Position numbers and translations under genes: made by a program. Under the pieces are notes generated by a model. The model saw only the letters and a list, made by a program, of their open reading frames with translations. It was not told the DNA's origin and searched no databases. Shown piece by piece: positions 25,089-37,790 of a DNA stretch of 64,000 bases. Position 1 is the first letter of the stretch. Each line of letters starts with the position of its first letter. The DNA comes from Sambucus nigra (taxonomy: Eukaryota; Streptophyta; Magnoliopsida; Dipsacales; Adoxaceae): positions 72,555,244 to 72,619,243 of the forward strand of contig OX422215.1 in the NCBI GenBank assembly GCA_949130495.1. The letters are read 5' to 3'.

Positions 25089-25474
25089 TAGTGGTGAATA
25101 GTAGTGATGATGTCCATATCTGGTTCCTTCATTTGGGGATTTTCACATAGATCCGTCATTGTGATTGGGGTATCTTGGCATTGGTGATGTTATGGCTTTT
25201 CTTTATATTCGAAAATAGACTCAAAAGGCAAAATGATGCATTTTTGTTTTATGATCTTGATTTAGTGGATTACTCTCAATGTACTTTAATTTTTCATTGG
25301 GGGTTTTATTTGAGAAAAAGAAAGAAAAATGTATTTTTAAAAAATTTGAATATGTATTTACATACATAAATAGAGAAATGCTTTGTAGTCTTAGTTGTAA
25401 AGAGCTTCCTTTTGAAGTAAATTCTTTAGAAACTGAACAGAGGTAAATGGGGAAAAAAGATTCCCCGAAATAGG

Positions 25475-26144
25475 GTGAACCAACATACTCCCCGACCTTG
25501 TCGGCTTGTTAGTTTAGGTACACTAATTTTCAACTTTTGTGGCACCCTTGTTGCATTCTTAGTACTCAGATTCCTCCATAATCGTTACTGGTTTGGTTGG
25601 TCCATGGATGAGTGGATAGACAGGTTGATGTCAAGTGGAGCCAGTTGCCTTTCTGGGATTATTCTTATTCTGCAGCTAAACAATTATTGTTGTGCTCGAG
25701 TTGCGAGTATTTGCCAAAATTCCTTTCTCGATGACTTTACGCTAAGTGGGCTGAGAGTAGATCTTTCTTCTATACATAAGCAATTTCTTCATTGTAGAGG
25801 ATTTGACTGAATTGCTGAGGATGACCTAGGGATCTTTTTGGCAGCGTTGTCGACCATCCACCCGTTTATTCCAATATGATGGGGAACCCGAGGTAATATC
25901 TAAGGACTATTTGGAGTGGTTGTGGGGGAATGTTGTTATGAAGGTTTGTGCAGAGGAGAGTGGACAGAGGTGGCTTAGGACGTTTGAAACTAGGGAGGAA
26001 GGTGTTATAACTTTATCTAAGCTGATCAAGGCTTATCGTCGCATGGAGCGCGTAACGAAGTGTTTCCACGACTTGGATGCTTGGGGTCCTTCGGGGAATT
26101 GTGATGATGATGGTAATAATAAGGTAAGGCCTTCTGGTAGTTGA
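25475..26144 (+). pseudogene. Degenerate coding-like fragment, unidentified
   Basis: Two open frames (25475-25810, 111 codons; 25911-26144, 77 codons) look protein-like: they contain Trp-rich segments such as WSMDEWIDRL and DYLEWLWGNVV, unlike random AT-rich DNA. They are separated by stops and probably belong to one decayed protein. I do not recognise the family; it could be a transposon-borne gene fragment or a host pseudogene. It lies directly upstream of the outer LTR element's insertion site. Confidence 0.3.
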
Positions 26145-26248
26145 GGAGAGTTTTGTGGATCTTGGTTGGTATGAGGTAGTCTTGGTAGTAAGTGTTTGTG
26201 TTTGTATTTGGGTTGGCTTATGCTGTTGTAGTTGGATGGGAAGTTTAT

Positions 26249-28650
26249 TTTAATACCCCGTACTTTTGTAGATATTTAAATTACTTAAGCGGCGTAATTT
26301 GGTAATTAGAGGAAATAACTGTGAATAGTAATTTTGGAATTTATAAGTATAAAATTAATAATTGAGAATTTTAAAGTGAATAGTGAATATTAGTTTGTTG
26401 GTGTCGGATTAATATTTACATGGATTACATCTTCTTACGGGAGTAAGTATATGGGTTGGATTATTTTATTATATGTCATGGGTAGGTGAAGCGACAAAAG
26501 AATAATATTTTATTCGGAACACATGTGTAGAGCTGTGTTGTGTTCAAAAAGTAAATTTTTGATAAGTGACTCAGATGGTGATTTTGAGCGCACTGTTGAT
26601 CCCGAATGGGCCGAAATAGTCAAAAAGAAGTACCCGGGGGTAATGTTTGGGTTTCGGGAGCTTTTTGGACTAGTCGAGACTCACATTTAAGTACACAAGT
26701 TATTTTACAATTGGGTATACACCCAATTTCGGGTTTAAAATGGGAAGAAGCCTTATTTACCCAATTGAAAGCCCTAAGAGACAGAAAGAGAAGAAAGAAA
26801 AGGGAGAAAGGAAGAAAGGAAGGAAAAGAGGAAGAAGAAAGGGGATTTCCGACCAAACTCCGCGGGATTCGACTTGAGATCGTCGAATTTTATCCACGAG
26901 GTAAGTGTTTACTTGCTTTATTCCATTGGGTGTGTGCATCTCATATTATAGTTGGTATTTTGGGTTGAAACCTTTGAAATAAATTTGGGAGATTTGATTT
27001 TGAGTTCATTAATTGATGTGTTGTTAATTCTTTATGAATTCTAGTGTTAAACCCATGTTAATGGTGTGTATATATGGTTAAAAATGGAAGATTGAGAAAG
27101 TTATGTTTAATTAAGTTATGGGTTTAAATATTTGATTGAATGATTGAATCTCTTGATTTTAATTAATGTGTAGGTTATATCATTATGTGGAGATGTATAT
27201 ATTGTTGGTTGAGGTTGGATGATGATGGGAGAGAAGATAAAAATCTTGGAGGTGCATTAATGGAGATTTATAATTTGGAGAAGATAATGAATAGTAATGC
27301 AGCGCCTTACGGAGTCGATTCGGCTTTTGGTCAAAAAAATAAAATTTTTAGATCTTTTCGATACGGTCGCATGGTCACCGATCGCGTATTTTTTTTTTAT
27401 TTTTTTTGGATTTATAATGATTTTTCTACAGAAGGCTGTCCGAGATCGAAATCGTTAGTCTGAAAATCAAACCTGAAATTAGGAGAATTAAGGCTAGAAT
27501 TATTGGAGATAAATATTAGGGGTTCCTAAATAAAGTTTTAGAACTTCTAAATGACTTGAGAAAATATAAAAACATTGGGTTCACAGAAATAAATATGGGT
27601 AGGCTTTTTAAATGACTGTTTACGTTGGGTAACGTTTGAGAGAAGTCTTCGGTAAGTGTGTTTATATATTTATGCGTAGAGAATAAATATGGCCCAATTA
27701 CATTTCAGTGAATTTTAGAATGTGAGTAGGATGGAATTTAATATATGGGCTAAAGAGGTTTAAGCTATTATTCGGTATGTCTTTATTGACAATTATTATT
27801 ATAGGTGATGTGGTACCTATGAAAATTAAAATAAGTAGTTAGTATACTTATTTAATTATTACGAATTGGTATATTCGGGTTTATATTATAATACTTAAAA
27901 GTGAGTAAGGTGCGAGTTATATTTTAAGTAAGAGAATACTTGTGGGTTTAGTATTTTAAGCGTATAAATACTTATATACTATTACGAATGGGAACATTAG
28001 AGGTTTTGGCTATCGCTATAAGAGTTTGGCAATTATATCCATATATATTGAGAAGTGATATATACTATTTACACGGGAGTTGTTACATTATATATATGAT
28101 ATAGTTATAAATATATCTGTGTGTCAATGGTATATTTATGTGAAACATACCCCTCTAATGCTATCATGGGAAGTTGCGCGATGTGGGTGAGGCCCCTGGC
28201 TTGAGGAGCAGGGAGAGTATAGTCCCCAGGCCATAGCGTCCATTTTATATTGTGTGATTTTTATCGGGGGTGAGACGTGGTGGGTATGTTTCGTTCTCAT
28301 TTTCGGTGAGGAACTATGACCACTTCCCATACGTTGTGATTTGGGTTTTACAAAGTCGGTGTGAGAGCCCGACCGCTGGTACCCGGGATGATGTGTGAGT
28401 AATTCCCTGGAAGATGATAGCATTGAGAGACTGCATCCTCGAGTTATAGCTCGGTGGGATAGTTATTATACTTATGATTGTGATAGGTATAATTATACTT
28501 GTTGTGTATAGTATATTGTTTGTATATGAAGATGAATAATTATATAAAGTAAACTTGTGTAAAGTGAAAATATTTAATAAGAGTGATTCCCTTTTCGGTA
28601 GATTCATATCCGAATTTATATGAAAATGAATTATAGGTTCGAGTAAGAAC

Positions 28651-28682
<32 letters not shown>

Positions 28683-29577
28683 CGCGAGCTACATATGTAT
28701 ATCCGCGTTATGTGCTGAGGGCCTAATGAATCCCGACGATCAACATTGCCAGGTAGTAGTGTATCGGGGAGGGGGGTTCCTTATTTGGATTTCGCTTCGC
28801 GAGACACCCCACGCACGAACGTAGAGCAACATTGGGAATGTGGAGAAGTTTAGCCCTTAGTACTTGGGTACGAGGATTTTTAGAGGATGGTTGAATGGTT
28901 TAGTTAGGCAGGGCAGCTTAACTAGGTTGTTTAAAAGATATGCGATAGGTGTGCACTATTAGAAGAAGGGTGAGGGGTATCTCATGGGAGTGCGATACCA
29001 ATTTAAATATGAGATAAATTCATATTTTTAAGATATGGCATTTATGCACTTGTTAAACATTTTTAAAACTCGGGCTCTGGCCCGTTTTCTCCATTTTCCC
29101 CTCTTTTGCGATACATGCATATATATTAGGTGTCCAGACACAGGGACGCCTGGATGATGATTCTTTCGAGTCAGACGTTTGCTGCAACAGCTGTGAATGC
29201 ATGCAGGCTTATTTTAGATGCTTCTATTCTTGTGATCTATATAGGAAGCATTGCATGACATTCGGGTCGATAGCCCAATTGTATTCATTTATTCTTTTAC
29301 CGCCTTTTAGTTCGGCATTCAATTTGGATGTATTTTGTTAACCGTGTGTTCGATTATTTTTATCTCATTTCAGTTTGTGCATATAAACTGTTGTGATTGA
29401 TTTATTTGAATGGTTTGGTTAAAAAGATTAGTTAAATAAAATTTTGATGCCAGCCTAATAGGTTATTGATAATTAAGTTGGTTTTCGATAGTAATCCTAA
29501 GAATTAACCATATGAGACTCTTGTTTTAATTTGGTATAGGATTGATCACCCGGCATTTTATTAGGCGTGGTGTCACA
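26249..29577 (+). repeat. 5' LTR of the outer element
   Basis: Aligns throughout with 43683-46981. Features in both copies: a purine-only tract of gaaagaaggaag units (about 26780-26846), a conserved 'gggttccttatttggatttc' motif block (28753-28847), a GC hairpin 'cgggctctggcccg' (29071-29084) followed by T/C-rich sequence and a TATATATA stretch, and a terminal GGTGTCACA. The many differences between copies indicate an older insertion than the nested element. Confidence 0.85.
28753..28847 (+). repeat. Conserved ~70-bp motif, copy 1 of 4 (5' LTR)
   Basis: The core is 'gtagtgtatcgggg' then 'gggttccttatttggatttc', 'gcgagacaccccacgcacgaa' and a trailing 'ttggga.tg.ggagaag'. Related copies lie at 42245-42330 and 42719-42809 in the element interior, and at 46166-46260 in the other LTR. 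Confidence 0.75.
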
Positions 29578-29690
29578 GATGGTATCAGAGCATCAGGTTC
29601 TAGTCTCCTTAGGAATCTCTGCGGACGTATTACGCTTTCAGTGTTTCTCTCGATTTGATATAGAGCCTTATGATTCAGATTGTTGATTCC
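29578..29690 (+). promoter_or_regulatory. Primer-binding site and conserved 5' leader of the outer element
   Basis: TGGTATCAGAGC (29580-29591) is the classic initiator-Met-tRNA primer site, two bases after the LTR. The following ~100 bp (caggttctagt.tcctta..., then 'gctttcagtgtt' and 'tttgatatagagcc') match the leader of the nested element on the other strand (37670-37788) almost base for base. Sharing outside the LTR suggests a common packaging or initiation signal. Confidence 0.85.
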
Positions 29691-29880
29691 TCTTGTGAGA
29701 TTTTGTTCTCCTGCCATTATGTAAAATTATAGTAAATCTTTTGCACGCTCGTTCAAAATTCGTGTGATGATTGATGAAGGGAGACCAGGGAAGCCGTGAT
29801 GAAGGCAGCAAGAGACGGGGCTTAGTTAGAACTATAAGTTGAAGCTGGGGACGAGGACCGCAGCAGAGGTCACTCCCTTC

Positions 29881-32800
29881 TGTGACACCCCGCCTAATTA
29901 AATACCGGGAGATCACTCCTTTATCAAATTAATTCAAGGTGAACAGTTGGTTCATTCTCAGCATCACTGTCGAAAAATAACTTTTCCAATTTAAGCACCC
30001 TAAATAATTAAGCTAAGTGTCAAAACCATTTATATAACATTTCTTTCCAAATTTTATTTTAAAAAAATATTTATTTATTAACAACATTTCAATAAGTAAG
30101 AATCACATCACAATAATCCTGGAACATAATCCAATTAATTAAAATCATTCGTCAATCGAATCCCATCATGCAAAAATTAAAGCAAAACATCCATACTGAA
30201 ATAAATCCCATAGTAACAGTACTAGAAATAACTGAAATACAAATGTCCCAAATGAACAGATAAATAGTGGAAAGGGCGACACATGCCCCAATAACTGAGA
30301 ATCATAGAAGTGGAATCAAGTAAATGAAATCGTCTAAGCAAGTGGCCTGCAACTCCCACCTAAGCTGCAGCATGTTCCTTCCAAGGGATCCTAAGCAAGA
30401 CGCCCCTGTGGTTGGGCACCTGTAGTACATACATATATATACAAAAGAGAGAGAGAGAGAGAGAAAAACGGGTCAGAGCCCGATAGTGTATATGATTTAA
30501 AAATTCGTTTAGCAAGTATTTAAATTGATACAGGCCAATGCAACAACATATTAGTGCGACACTCTCTTGAGAAATTCTCACCTCTCTTCTAATGTGCACA
30601 CCTATCGCACTAACCTTCCTAATGGTTTATCTCGTCATATATCACGCTATCTTTCCCCAATGATTTAACTTATCTTAGGTTATTCGCAGGATTCAAAATT
30701 TAACAATATAATTGTTTGAAAAGAATATTTCAATTAGTAACCAAAGTTCTTAATTTAACTTTATTAATCAATAAAGTTTTTCAGTGTCATATTATACTTT
30801 CTCAAAATAAGTATTTATAATTTGTGTCATCAACCATATCCTACTTACCAAATCACAGTAGGCAGTTTTCAGATTTCAGAATTTCATATATATATTAACT
30901 AATCGTAAAATATATATATATCATAACAACACCCCAAATAAAAACTATGGTGCGGGGATACTCTACTATCCAAAACCCCATATCACTCATATTAAGGGGT
31001 ATACAAATTCGGAATCACTCTCGAATTGTATTAACACATACACAAACAATATTGAGGCGGAGTATAGATTCCAAGTCTCTAAGAGGATGGCACATACCTG
31101 CGTCTCTTAGGACCGTCTGAACTATCCATTCGATAGCCTGTACCAAGGATATCTACCTCCTAGGGTACGAGTCAATATCCCCCATAAGGCAACACAGGAT
31201 AAGATCGTCCCAGCGCGGTAACCTCGGGATAGCAAGTAGCGTGGGTACGATTTTCACACACAGATAGTATATGCATACACAATCATATAACTATACTAAT
31301 ATTACCATATCAATATTAGGTATATCTCAAATCCCATAGTTACGAAATTTATTTCTCATATCTCATTAATGGTTATCACATTTAATAGTTCGTTTCTAAC
31401 CTTGATTCGGTATTATTCCAACTTACCACATAACTCTCATGGCTTTATCCTCCCAAGTATAAAATTCAGTAGGTAATCATCAATTCCCTATCATAACTAT
31501 TTGACATAATCTCTCACTTTAAATACGTAGCTTCATCGTTCCTTATATAATTATCCCAAAAATATAATTCTCGTCTTATATTAAAGGTCCTAAAATTATT
31601 CAAATATCCTACTGGTCTTCTGTATTTCCCAAAACACTTTCTTAAGGATGCCCAAGAATTATTTCACGATAAATTGAATTTAACTCAATTAAAAAGGGAA
31701 ATAGGAGTCTGCCAGGAGGGGTCGATCGATCGAGGTCTGGTGCTCAATCGAGCGAACTTTCGATCGATCGAAGCTCTGGGCTCGATCGATCGATCAAGCA
31801 GGTATTTCGATTTCTGCAGAATTGCAGTTACGGGTTTCATCTTCTAACTTACACCAAATCCATATTTTACAATCCCAAACGTTTCAAAATTTGTACTACT
31901 AACATCCTAACATGATATTATACATTTCCTACGTAAAGCATGTCAATTTACATCACTAAACACGGATTAATCATGCCAAAATTCATTTACTATCCAAGAA
32001 CCCTAGAAATCTCTAAATCATGGTTCCAATCTGTTTTCCCAGAAATTTCCTTCTTATACTACATTAAAATTTCGTGGATTATCCTTCTACATCACCAATA
32101 ATTTCCAGAATAAGGTTTAATTCATCACTACATGCAAATTCCTATCACAATTTAGGTTTTCTTCAATGTAATTCATCCCTAATCATTCTTAAACTAATAT
32201 GAAGGATGCACCAACGAAATAAGCAAGATAAACACTTGCCTGGGATTTTTGGTGTTCTGATTTGCAGATGATTATGGTGTGGTTGCGTTCCCCGTCGCGC
32301 GATCTACGCGTTGGTGGTGGTGGCGGTGCAAACGGATGGATTTTGGGCCTTGAATTTGCCTTGAGAGCTCTCTCCTTCCTCTCCTATGGCCGTCACTTGT
32401 GTTTTGAGTTTTCTAACCCTAGATGACAACCCAGACATCTGATATAGCCCCTTTAATTTTCGTGGGTTTAATTACCCAAAAATGTGAAATGTCCAAAATG
32501 CCCTCCCGGGTACTAATTAAGCCTAAAAACGCCCCGAGACCCAAACTAAACCCCCGGGTACACTTTTCTGACTATCTCGACCCTTCCGGACGCGTTGGCG
32601 CACTCAAAATGACCATATGAACAACTTATAAAATATTCCTTTTTATTTATCAATATTTAGTCCCAACGCGACACGGGCGCGTCCCGACTCAATTTCCAAA
32701 ATTGTCATTTTATTCACTCGTGACATTCAATATAACCAATATTACATATTACTTTGCTCATTAGTAATATTCAACAAATTTCCCATAATTACTAACTCTC

Positions 32801-32913
32801 GTCGCGTTAATAATTATAACATAATTAATTTTCGGATTTTTATTAAATAATTGACTCACATTAAATTTAATAAATCCCCAAATTAATATAGCATAAAAAT
32901 ACGGGGTATTACA
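29881..32913 (-). repeat. 3' LTR (left copy) of the nested chromovirus
   Basis: Read on the - strand it starts TGTAATACCCCGTA (at 32913) and ends GGTGTCACA (at 29881). It carries a palindromic TCGATCGATCGA array (31721-31796) and a GC hairpin plus TATATATA block (30399-30484). Apparent open frames inside it are not supported as genes. Confidence 0.92.
31721..31796. repeat. Palindromic TCGATCGA array in the left LTR
   Basis: Four runs of overlapping 'tcgatcgatcga' palindromes or variants occur within 76 bp, separated by 'ggtctggtgc' and 'agctctgggc'. The right LTR has the same array at 39631-39708 with three point differences. Confidence 0.85.
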
Positions 32914-32924
32914 TACTTCCCCCC
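32914..32924 (-). promoter_or_regulatory. Polypurine tract of the nested chromovirus
   Basis: On the - strand AGGGGGGAAGTA directly precedes the 3' LTR. The upstream sequence 'ccgaatttcgggacgaaatt' is shared with the outer element just before its own polypurine tract (43633-43660). Confidence 0.85.
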
Positions 32925-34158
32925 TAATAACGGAATTTCGTCCCGAAATTCGGAAAACAAGGCATACCTGGTAAGAACAAATCTGGATATCTCTCGCGCA
33001 TATCGGCCTCGCGCTCCCAAGTGGATTCCTCCACATTATGGTGCTCCCAGTGGACCCGTACAAGTGGAACTATCTTTGACCTCAATCTCCTCTCACTATA
33101 GTCTAGGATAGCCACCGGTCTCTCCTCGTAAGAGCTGTCAGGCTGTAAGTCTATCTCATCTATCGCAATGTGAGTATGGGCCATATCATCCCGAAGATAC
33201 CGTCTCAATGACGAGATATGGAATACATCGTGAATGTGATGTAAATGCTCTGGTAGTCCCAATCTGTATGCTACCGACCCAATCCTCTCGATAATGGAAA
33301 ATGGTCCCACGTACCTCGGGGCCAATTTCCCTTTCTTCCCGAACCTCATCACTCCTTTCATAGGAGATACACGCAGTAACACTTGGTCCCCCACATTAAA
33401 CTCCCGGAAGAACCGTTTCGCATCGGCGTAGCTCTTCTGCCTGTCCTGGGCTACTCGAATGCGACTCCTAATCATCTCAATCCTCGCGGAGGTTTCCTGA
33501 ATCACCTCTGGTCCTAGAAACTTGTTATCCCCCACCTCGAGCCAACAAGTTGGGGAACGACAAGGCCTGCCATACAAAGCCTCAAATGGAGCCATACCAA
33601 TCGTGAACTGATAAGAGTTATTATAAGCAAACTCTACCAGTGGAAGGTGTGGCTCCCAATTTCCTCCAAAATCTAGAACACACATGCGTAGCATATCCTC
33701 TAACATCTGATTAGTACGCTCTGTCTGTCCATCTGTCTGTGGGTGATAAGCTGAACTCAACCTCAACTCAGTACCCATAGCCTCCTCAAAGCTTTCCCAA
33801 AAACGTGACACAAAATCTTGTCTCTATCTGACACAATATTCAGGGGCACCCCATGTAATCTGACAATCTCAGCAATGAACAACTGAGCATATTAACCTGT
33901 GGTATAATCTGTACGCACCGGCCTAAAATGAGTCACCTTGGTCAAACGGTCTACAATCACCCAGATGGAGTCGTGGCCCCGTTGTGATGTAGGCATCCCT
34001 GTAATAAAATCCATGGAAATACTCTCCCACTTCCACGCAGGTACTTCCAATGGCTGAAGCAACCCTGACGGTTTCTGATGATCAACCTTCACCAGCTGGC
34101 AGGTAGAACACTTGGACACAAACTCAACAATCTCCTTCTTCATCCCACTCCACTAGTA
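32924..34158 (-). pseudogene. Integrase and chromodomain region of the nested element (broken)
   Basis: The N-terminal part (34143-33895) shows a zinc-binding CSTCQL segment and MDFITG with the first catalytic Asp; the second Asp is in SDRD near 33850. A one-base frameshift near 33830 shifts the frame; the long frame 33811-32924 then begins in the FWESFEEAMGTE region and contains AYHPQTDGQTERTNQ with the catalytic Glu. The C-terminal part has the KLAPRYVGPF motif and a chromodomain-like end (RPVAILDYSERR...VHWEHHNVEESTWERE). A TAA at 33892-33894 also interrupts it. Integrase inserts the cDNA; the chromodomain would bias insertion to particular chromatin. It cannot give a full-length protein as it stands. 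Confidence 0.9.
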
Positions 34159-34803
34159 TTATCGCCTCATATCCTGGTACATCTTATCTCCTCCAGGATG
34201 CATTGTAAATCGGGACCCGTGAGATTGGGTCATCACTGCATGACGCAATTCTGCCCCTTCTGGAACCACTAATCTCTCATTAAACCTCAAACCCCCGTCA
34301 TAACTAACAGAATAGGACTCAGCACCTTCAGCTAAAAGTCGTACAATCTGCTCCTGGAAAAACGGGTCTGTGGTTTGGGCCTGTATTACCCTTGTAACAA
34401 TCTCAGGCATGACTGTCATAACAGATATGAATGAACGGGCTACTGCGTCCTGGTTACCCAACTCCTTCCACTTCGCTTTCCAGACATCTGCTGCCTCATT
34501 TACCGGTCTACGACTCAACGCATCAGCAACTACGTTGGCCTTCCCCAAATGATACTGTATGTCCAACTGATAGTCCTTCACAAACTCTAACCATCTACGC
34601 TGACGCATATTCAGCTCTCGCTGCGTGAACAGGTACTGCAGTGATTTGTGGTCTGTGAACAAGCGAAATTTCTCCCCCAATAAATAGTGTCTTCATATCC
34701 TCAATGCAAAGACGACCGCTGCTAACTCCAGGTCGTGGGTGGGGTAATTCTTCTCATGCGGCTTAAGCTTGCAGGAGGCAAAAGCTATAGCCTTCTATTC
34801 CTG
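34159..34803 (-). pseudogene. RNase H region of the nested element (broken)
   Basis: Continues the pol frame after TAG at 34804-34806. It shows FTDHKSLQYLFTQRELN and the VVADALSRRP end of the RNase H and tether region, then a stretch leading to the integrase zinc finger (HPGGDKMYQDMRR). Stops lie at 34795-34797, 34693-34695, 34159-34161 and 34153-34155, all in one frame, so no indel is needed to explain the break. Confidence 0.88.
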
Positions 34804-35946
34804 CTAAAGTACTCCCCCAAGTCCCCGTAAAGAGGCATCGGTGTAAACCAGGTACTCCGCACCCGGCTTTGGTAAAGCAAGGACTGGTGCTGAAGTAAGC
34901 TTGTCTTTTAACTCGTCGAAAGCCAATTGACAAGCATCATCCCAAACATATCGTACCCCTTTGCGAGTCAGGTTCGTCAATGGACCCGCTATTTTGGAGA
35001 ATCCCCGAATGAATCTCCTGTAGTATCCGGCTAACCCCAAGAAACTATGCACTTCCTTCAGTGTCGTGGGCTGTCCCCACTCCCTCACCGCTGACACTTT
35101 ACTCGGGTCAACTGCTATCCCCTGCTCAGAAACAACATACCCCAAGAATTGTACTTCTCGTAACCAGAATCCACACTTCTCATACTTAGCATACAACTGA
35201 TGCTCTCGTAAAGTCTGAAGAACCTGCCTCAAGTGCTCGGCATGCTCCTCCTCAGAGTGTGAATATATCAAAATGTCATCTATAAAGACGATGACAAACT
35301 GATCCAAGAACTCTCTGAATACTCGGTTCATTAAGTCCATGAATACGGCTGGAGCATTTGTGAGACCAAATGGCATCACTCTGAACTCGTAAGACCCATA
35401 TCTCATCAAGAAGGCAGTCTTTGAAACGTCCTGCTCTCTAATACGTAGCTGATGGTATCCCGACCTCAAATCTATCTTTGAAAAGAAAGTTGCTCCCCTC
35501 AGCTGGTCGAACAGATCATCGATTCGAGGCAACGGATACTTATTTCGTATCGTGACCTTGTTCAACTCCCGGTAGTCCACACATAACCTCAGTGAACCAT
35601 CTCTCTTCTTCACAAACAGAACTGGAGCGCCCCAAGGTGAGGTACTCCTGCGAATGAAGCCCTGACCTAACAGTTGCTCTATCTGATCTCGTAACTCTCG
35701 CATCTCCGCCGGAGCCATACGATATGGAGCGCGTGCTATAGGTCTAGTATCTGGCAATAAATCTATAACAAAGTCTATCTCTCGACTGGGGGGTAGGCCT
35801 GGTATTTCCTGAAATACATCGGAATACTCACAAACAACTGGAATCGAGTCTAACGGAATCACAACCTCCTTAGAGGTATCCTCCTCTATATAATACAAGT
35901 GAGCGATCGAACCTCCCTCTGGGCGAGGCATCGCCACTACAAACAT
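34804..35946 (-). pseudogene. Reverse transcriptase region of the nested element
   Basis: Long open stretch of 380 codons inside the pol frame. Motifs in order: [29 protein letters not shown] with the first catalytic Asp, MPFGLTNAP, the catalytic FIDDILIYS, and the start of RNase H at [11 protein letters not shown]. The RT core appears intact by motif, but the pol frame is closed by stops on both sides (35950-35952 and 34804-34806). The Met at 35946 is merely the first after the upstream stop. It copies element RNA to DNA in cytoplasmic particles when part of an intact polyprotein. Confidence 0.93.
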
Positions 35947-36015
35947 CTCTTACCCCGGAATGGCAAAAATAATGTTCCCACCGAAGCAATCAATCATGGC
36001 TCTATAAGCTGCGAG

Positions 36016-36556
36016 TCAGTCCATACCGATAATAGCATCATGCTCATGCATATCTAAGACTAACATGTCTGCAGGTAATACCAAACTACCAATCTCTACC
36101 CCCACTCCCCGACATATAAAGAAGATAAGCGACCCACTCCCCAGTGGTGAGTCTACACACATCACTGTGATCTCTGCTGTGGCTAACAACCCTAAGGCCT
36201 TCGCAAAATGCGTAGCTATAAAACAATGTGTTGCCCCAGTATAAAAAAAAAAACCGACCCATAGTACCATGGATAGGAAATATACCCTCAATCGTGGGTG
36301 GTGCCTGTGGAGCTGCTGCCTGGTGGACGTTATAGACACGTCCGTACTGTAACTGCCCCTGCTGCACTGGAGTTGCGGGAACGGCTGGTAGGGCTGGTAC
36401 CTGGGCTGGAGCTGGGAGGGCAACCGGAAAAAGTGGTCTATGTGGCTCATTACGGGCACCCTGCTGCTGTGGGGCTCTATCTACCTCCGGACAATCCTGG
36501 CGCCTATGGCCTTGTCTACCACACCCAAAACATCGGCCTTTGAAGTTGCCTCCCAT
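36016..36556 (-). pseudogene. Zinc knuckle and protease region of the nested element (broken)
   Basis: The zinc knuckle CFGCGRQGHRRQDC fits C-x2-C-x4-H-x4-C and would bind element RNA. Downstream is the protease: the expected active-site motif is seen as FYTGATHCF, with Tyr where the catalytic Asp should be. A homopolymer run at 36243-36253 changes frame between the knuckle and the protease. A second protease motif (HDAIIGMD) is followed by TGA at 36016-36018 where Trp is expected. Polyprotein cleavage by this copy is therefore very unlikely. Confidence 0.85.
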
Positions 36557-36589
36557 CTGACCCTGTTGACCACGGCCCTGCTGGCCGTT

Positions 36590-37605
36590 ACCTCCCCGCC
36601 ACTGGCCTGCTGGCCCTGATGAACACGTTGTTGGCCCTGCTGTTGACCCTGCTGTCGGTGTTGGCCTTGCTGGCCCTGATGATTAGGTTGGCCCTGCTGA
36701 CCCTGCCTATAACCCCCAAATCCCTGCCTAGAATCACCTGAACGGAATCGCTTAGCAGGGTCCCCCTGATGGGAACTCTGCTCGTGCTGACGAGTCTGTT
36801 CATGAGATGGTGCCCCATTAGCACTACTACCCCCGGTCTTGCCCTGCTGGCGAGACTCTCCTGCCCTCTTGCTTCCCTGCAGATGGAAACGGTGATCCTA
36901 GCAATGTAGTAACGCAGCATTGAGTACATCAATAAAAGTACTCAGGGACAGATTCCCTATAAGATGCTGACGGATCCTCCAAGCTAACCCGTCCACAAAC
37001 AACATAATCTTCTTGCCCTCAGTAGGTGCCTCATCTGGCACTATGGTGAGAAGTCTCGTGAACTCCTCCTCATACTCAGCAACGGTAGAATTCTCCTACT
37101 TCAAGTTCAGTAATTTTCGCCTCATCTCAGTCTGCACGGCGGGTGGAAAATACTTGCGGTCAAACCGCTCCCAAAATGTCTGAATCGGGATCGTGTCCCT
37201 CTCCTCCAAGGTATTAGTGGAATCCCACCACTGCAAAGCGGCCCCCACCAGCTTAAAGGAAGCCAGTAACTACTTTTGCACGTCGGTGCACTCGTACATA
37301 CGGAGATGCCGTTGGATGTCTTTCTTCCATTGGCTGACTGTGACAATATCGGAGCTACCGGAGAACTCAGGGGGATGTGCTTTCTGAAAAGCATCCCTAA
37401 CCTTCTCCCATGCAGATGGAAGCTGTGTTGGTACTGGCGCCACTGCCTGAACCTGGGGTGGATCCTGCTGAACCACCGCTAGCGCGACATTCACCGCCTG
37501 AGCAACAATGGCGGCAACTTCATTAGCATTCATAGTGCCTTGTGCCGGAGCTGCTGGCTGCTCGGCCTGGGCACGCCTATCCTTCGGTGCACGTCTTGGA
37601 GGCAT
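36590..37605 (-). pseudogene. gag of the nested element (broken)
   Basis: Starts at Met 37605 with a basic and alanine/glutamine-rich N-terminus (MPPRRAPKDRRAQAEQPAAP). In one frame the retrotransposon-gag core follows (LVGAALQWWDS, FWERFDRKYFPP, VAEYEEEFTRLL) and then a Gln/Gly-rich linker. Stops at 37270-37272, 37096-37098 and 36898-36900 lie in that same frame. A frameshift near 36600 separates it from the zinc knuckle. Gag forms the particle in which reverse transcription takes place. No complete capsid protein can be made. Confidence 0.88.
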
Positions 37606-37669
37606 CTAAAACATGAAGAAGTTTATTAGTCTACAGTCATTATAAAATCTCAAAGAGCTGAAGACGTAA

Positions 37670-37788
37670 CGTAAAAGCATAAATACAACAATCCTAAAAA
37701 TAGGGCTCTATATCAAAGAGAGCAACGCTGAAAGCATAATAAGCCGCACAGATCCTAAAGGATACTAGAACCTGATTCTCTGATACCA
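37670..37788 (-). promoter_or_regulatory. Primer-binding site and 5' leader of the nested chromovirus
   Basis: On the - strand TGGTATCAGAGA (37788-37777) follows the right LTR after two bases and pairs with the 3' end of initiator Met tRNA. The next ~100 bp match the leader of the outer element on the + strand (29592-29690). Confidence 0.88.
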
Positions 37789-37790
37789 CC

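Noticed and set aside
26606..26968. 120-codon open frames in both LTRs of the outer element (also 44038-44400)
   Set aside because: Conserved between LTR copies only because the LTRs are copies; content follows the purine-rich tract and no domain is visible.
28136..28607. Minus-strand open frames of 95-97 codons in the outer LTR (also 45570-45857)
   Set aside because: Antisense to the element and without recognisable motifs; treated as chance frames in LTR sequence.
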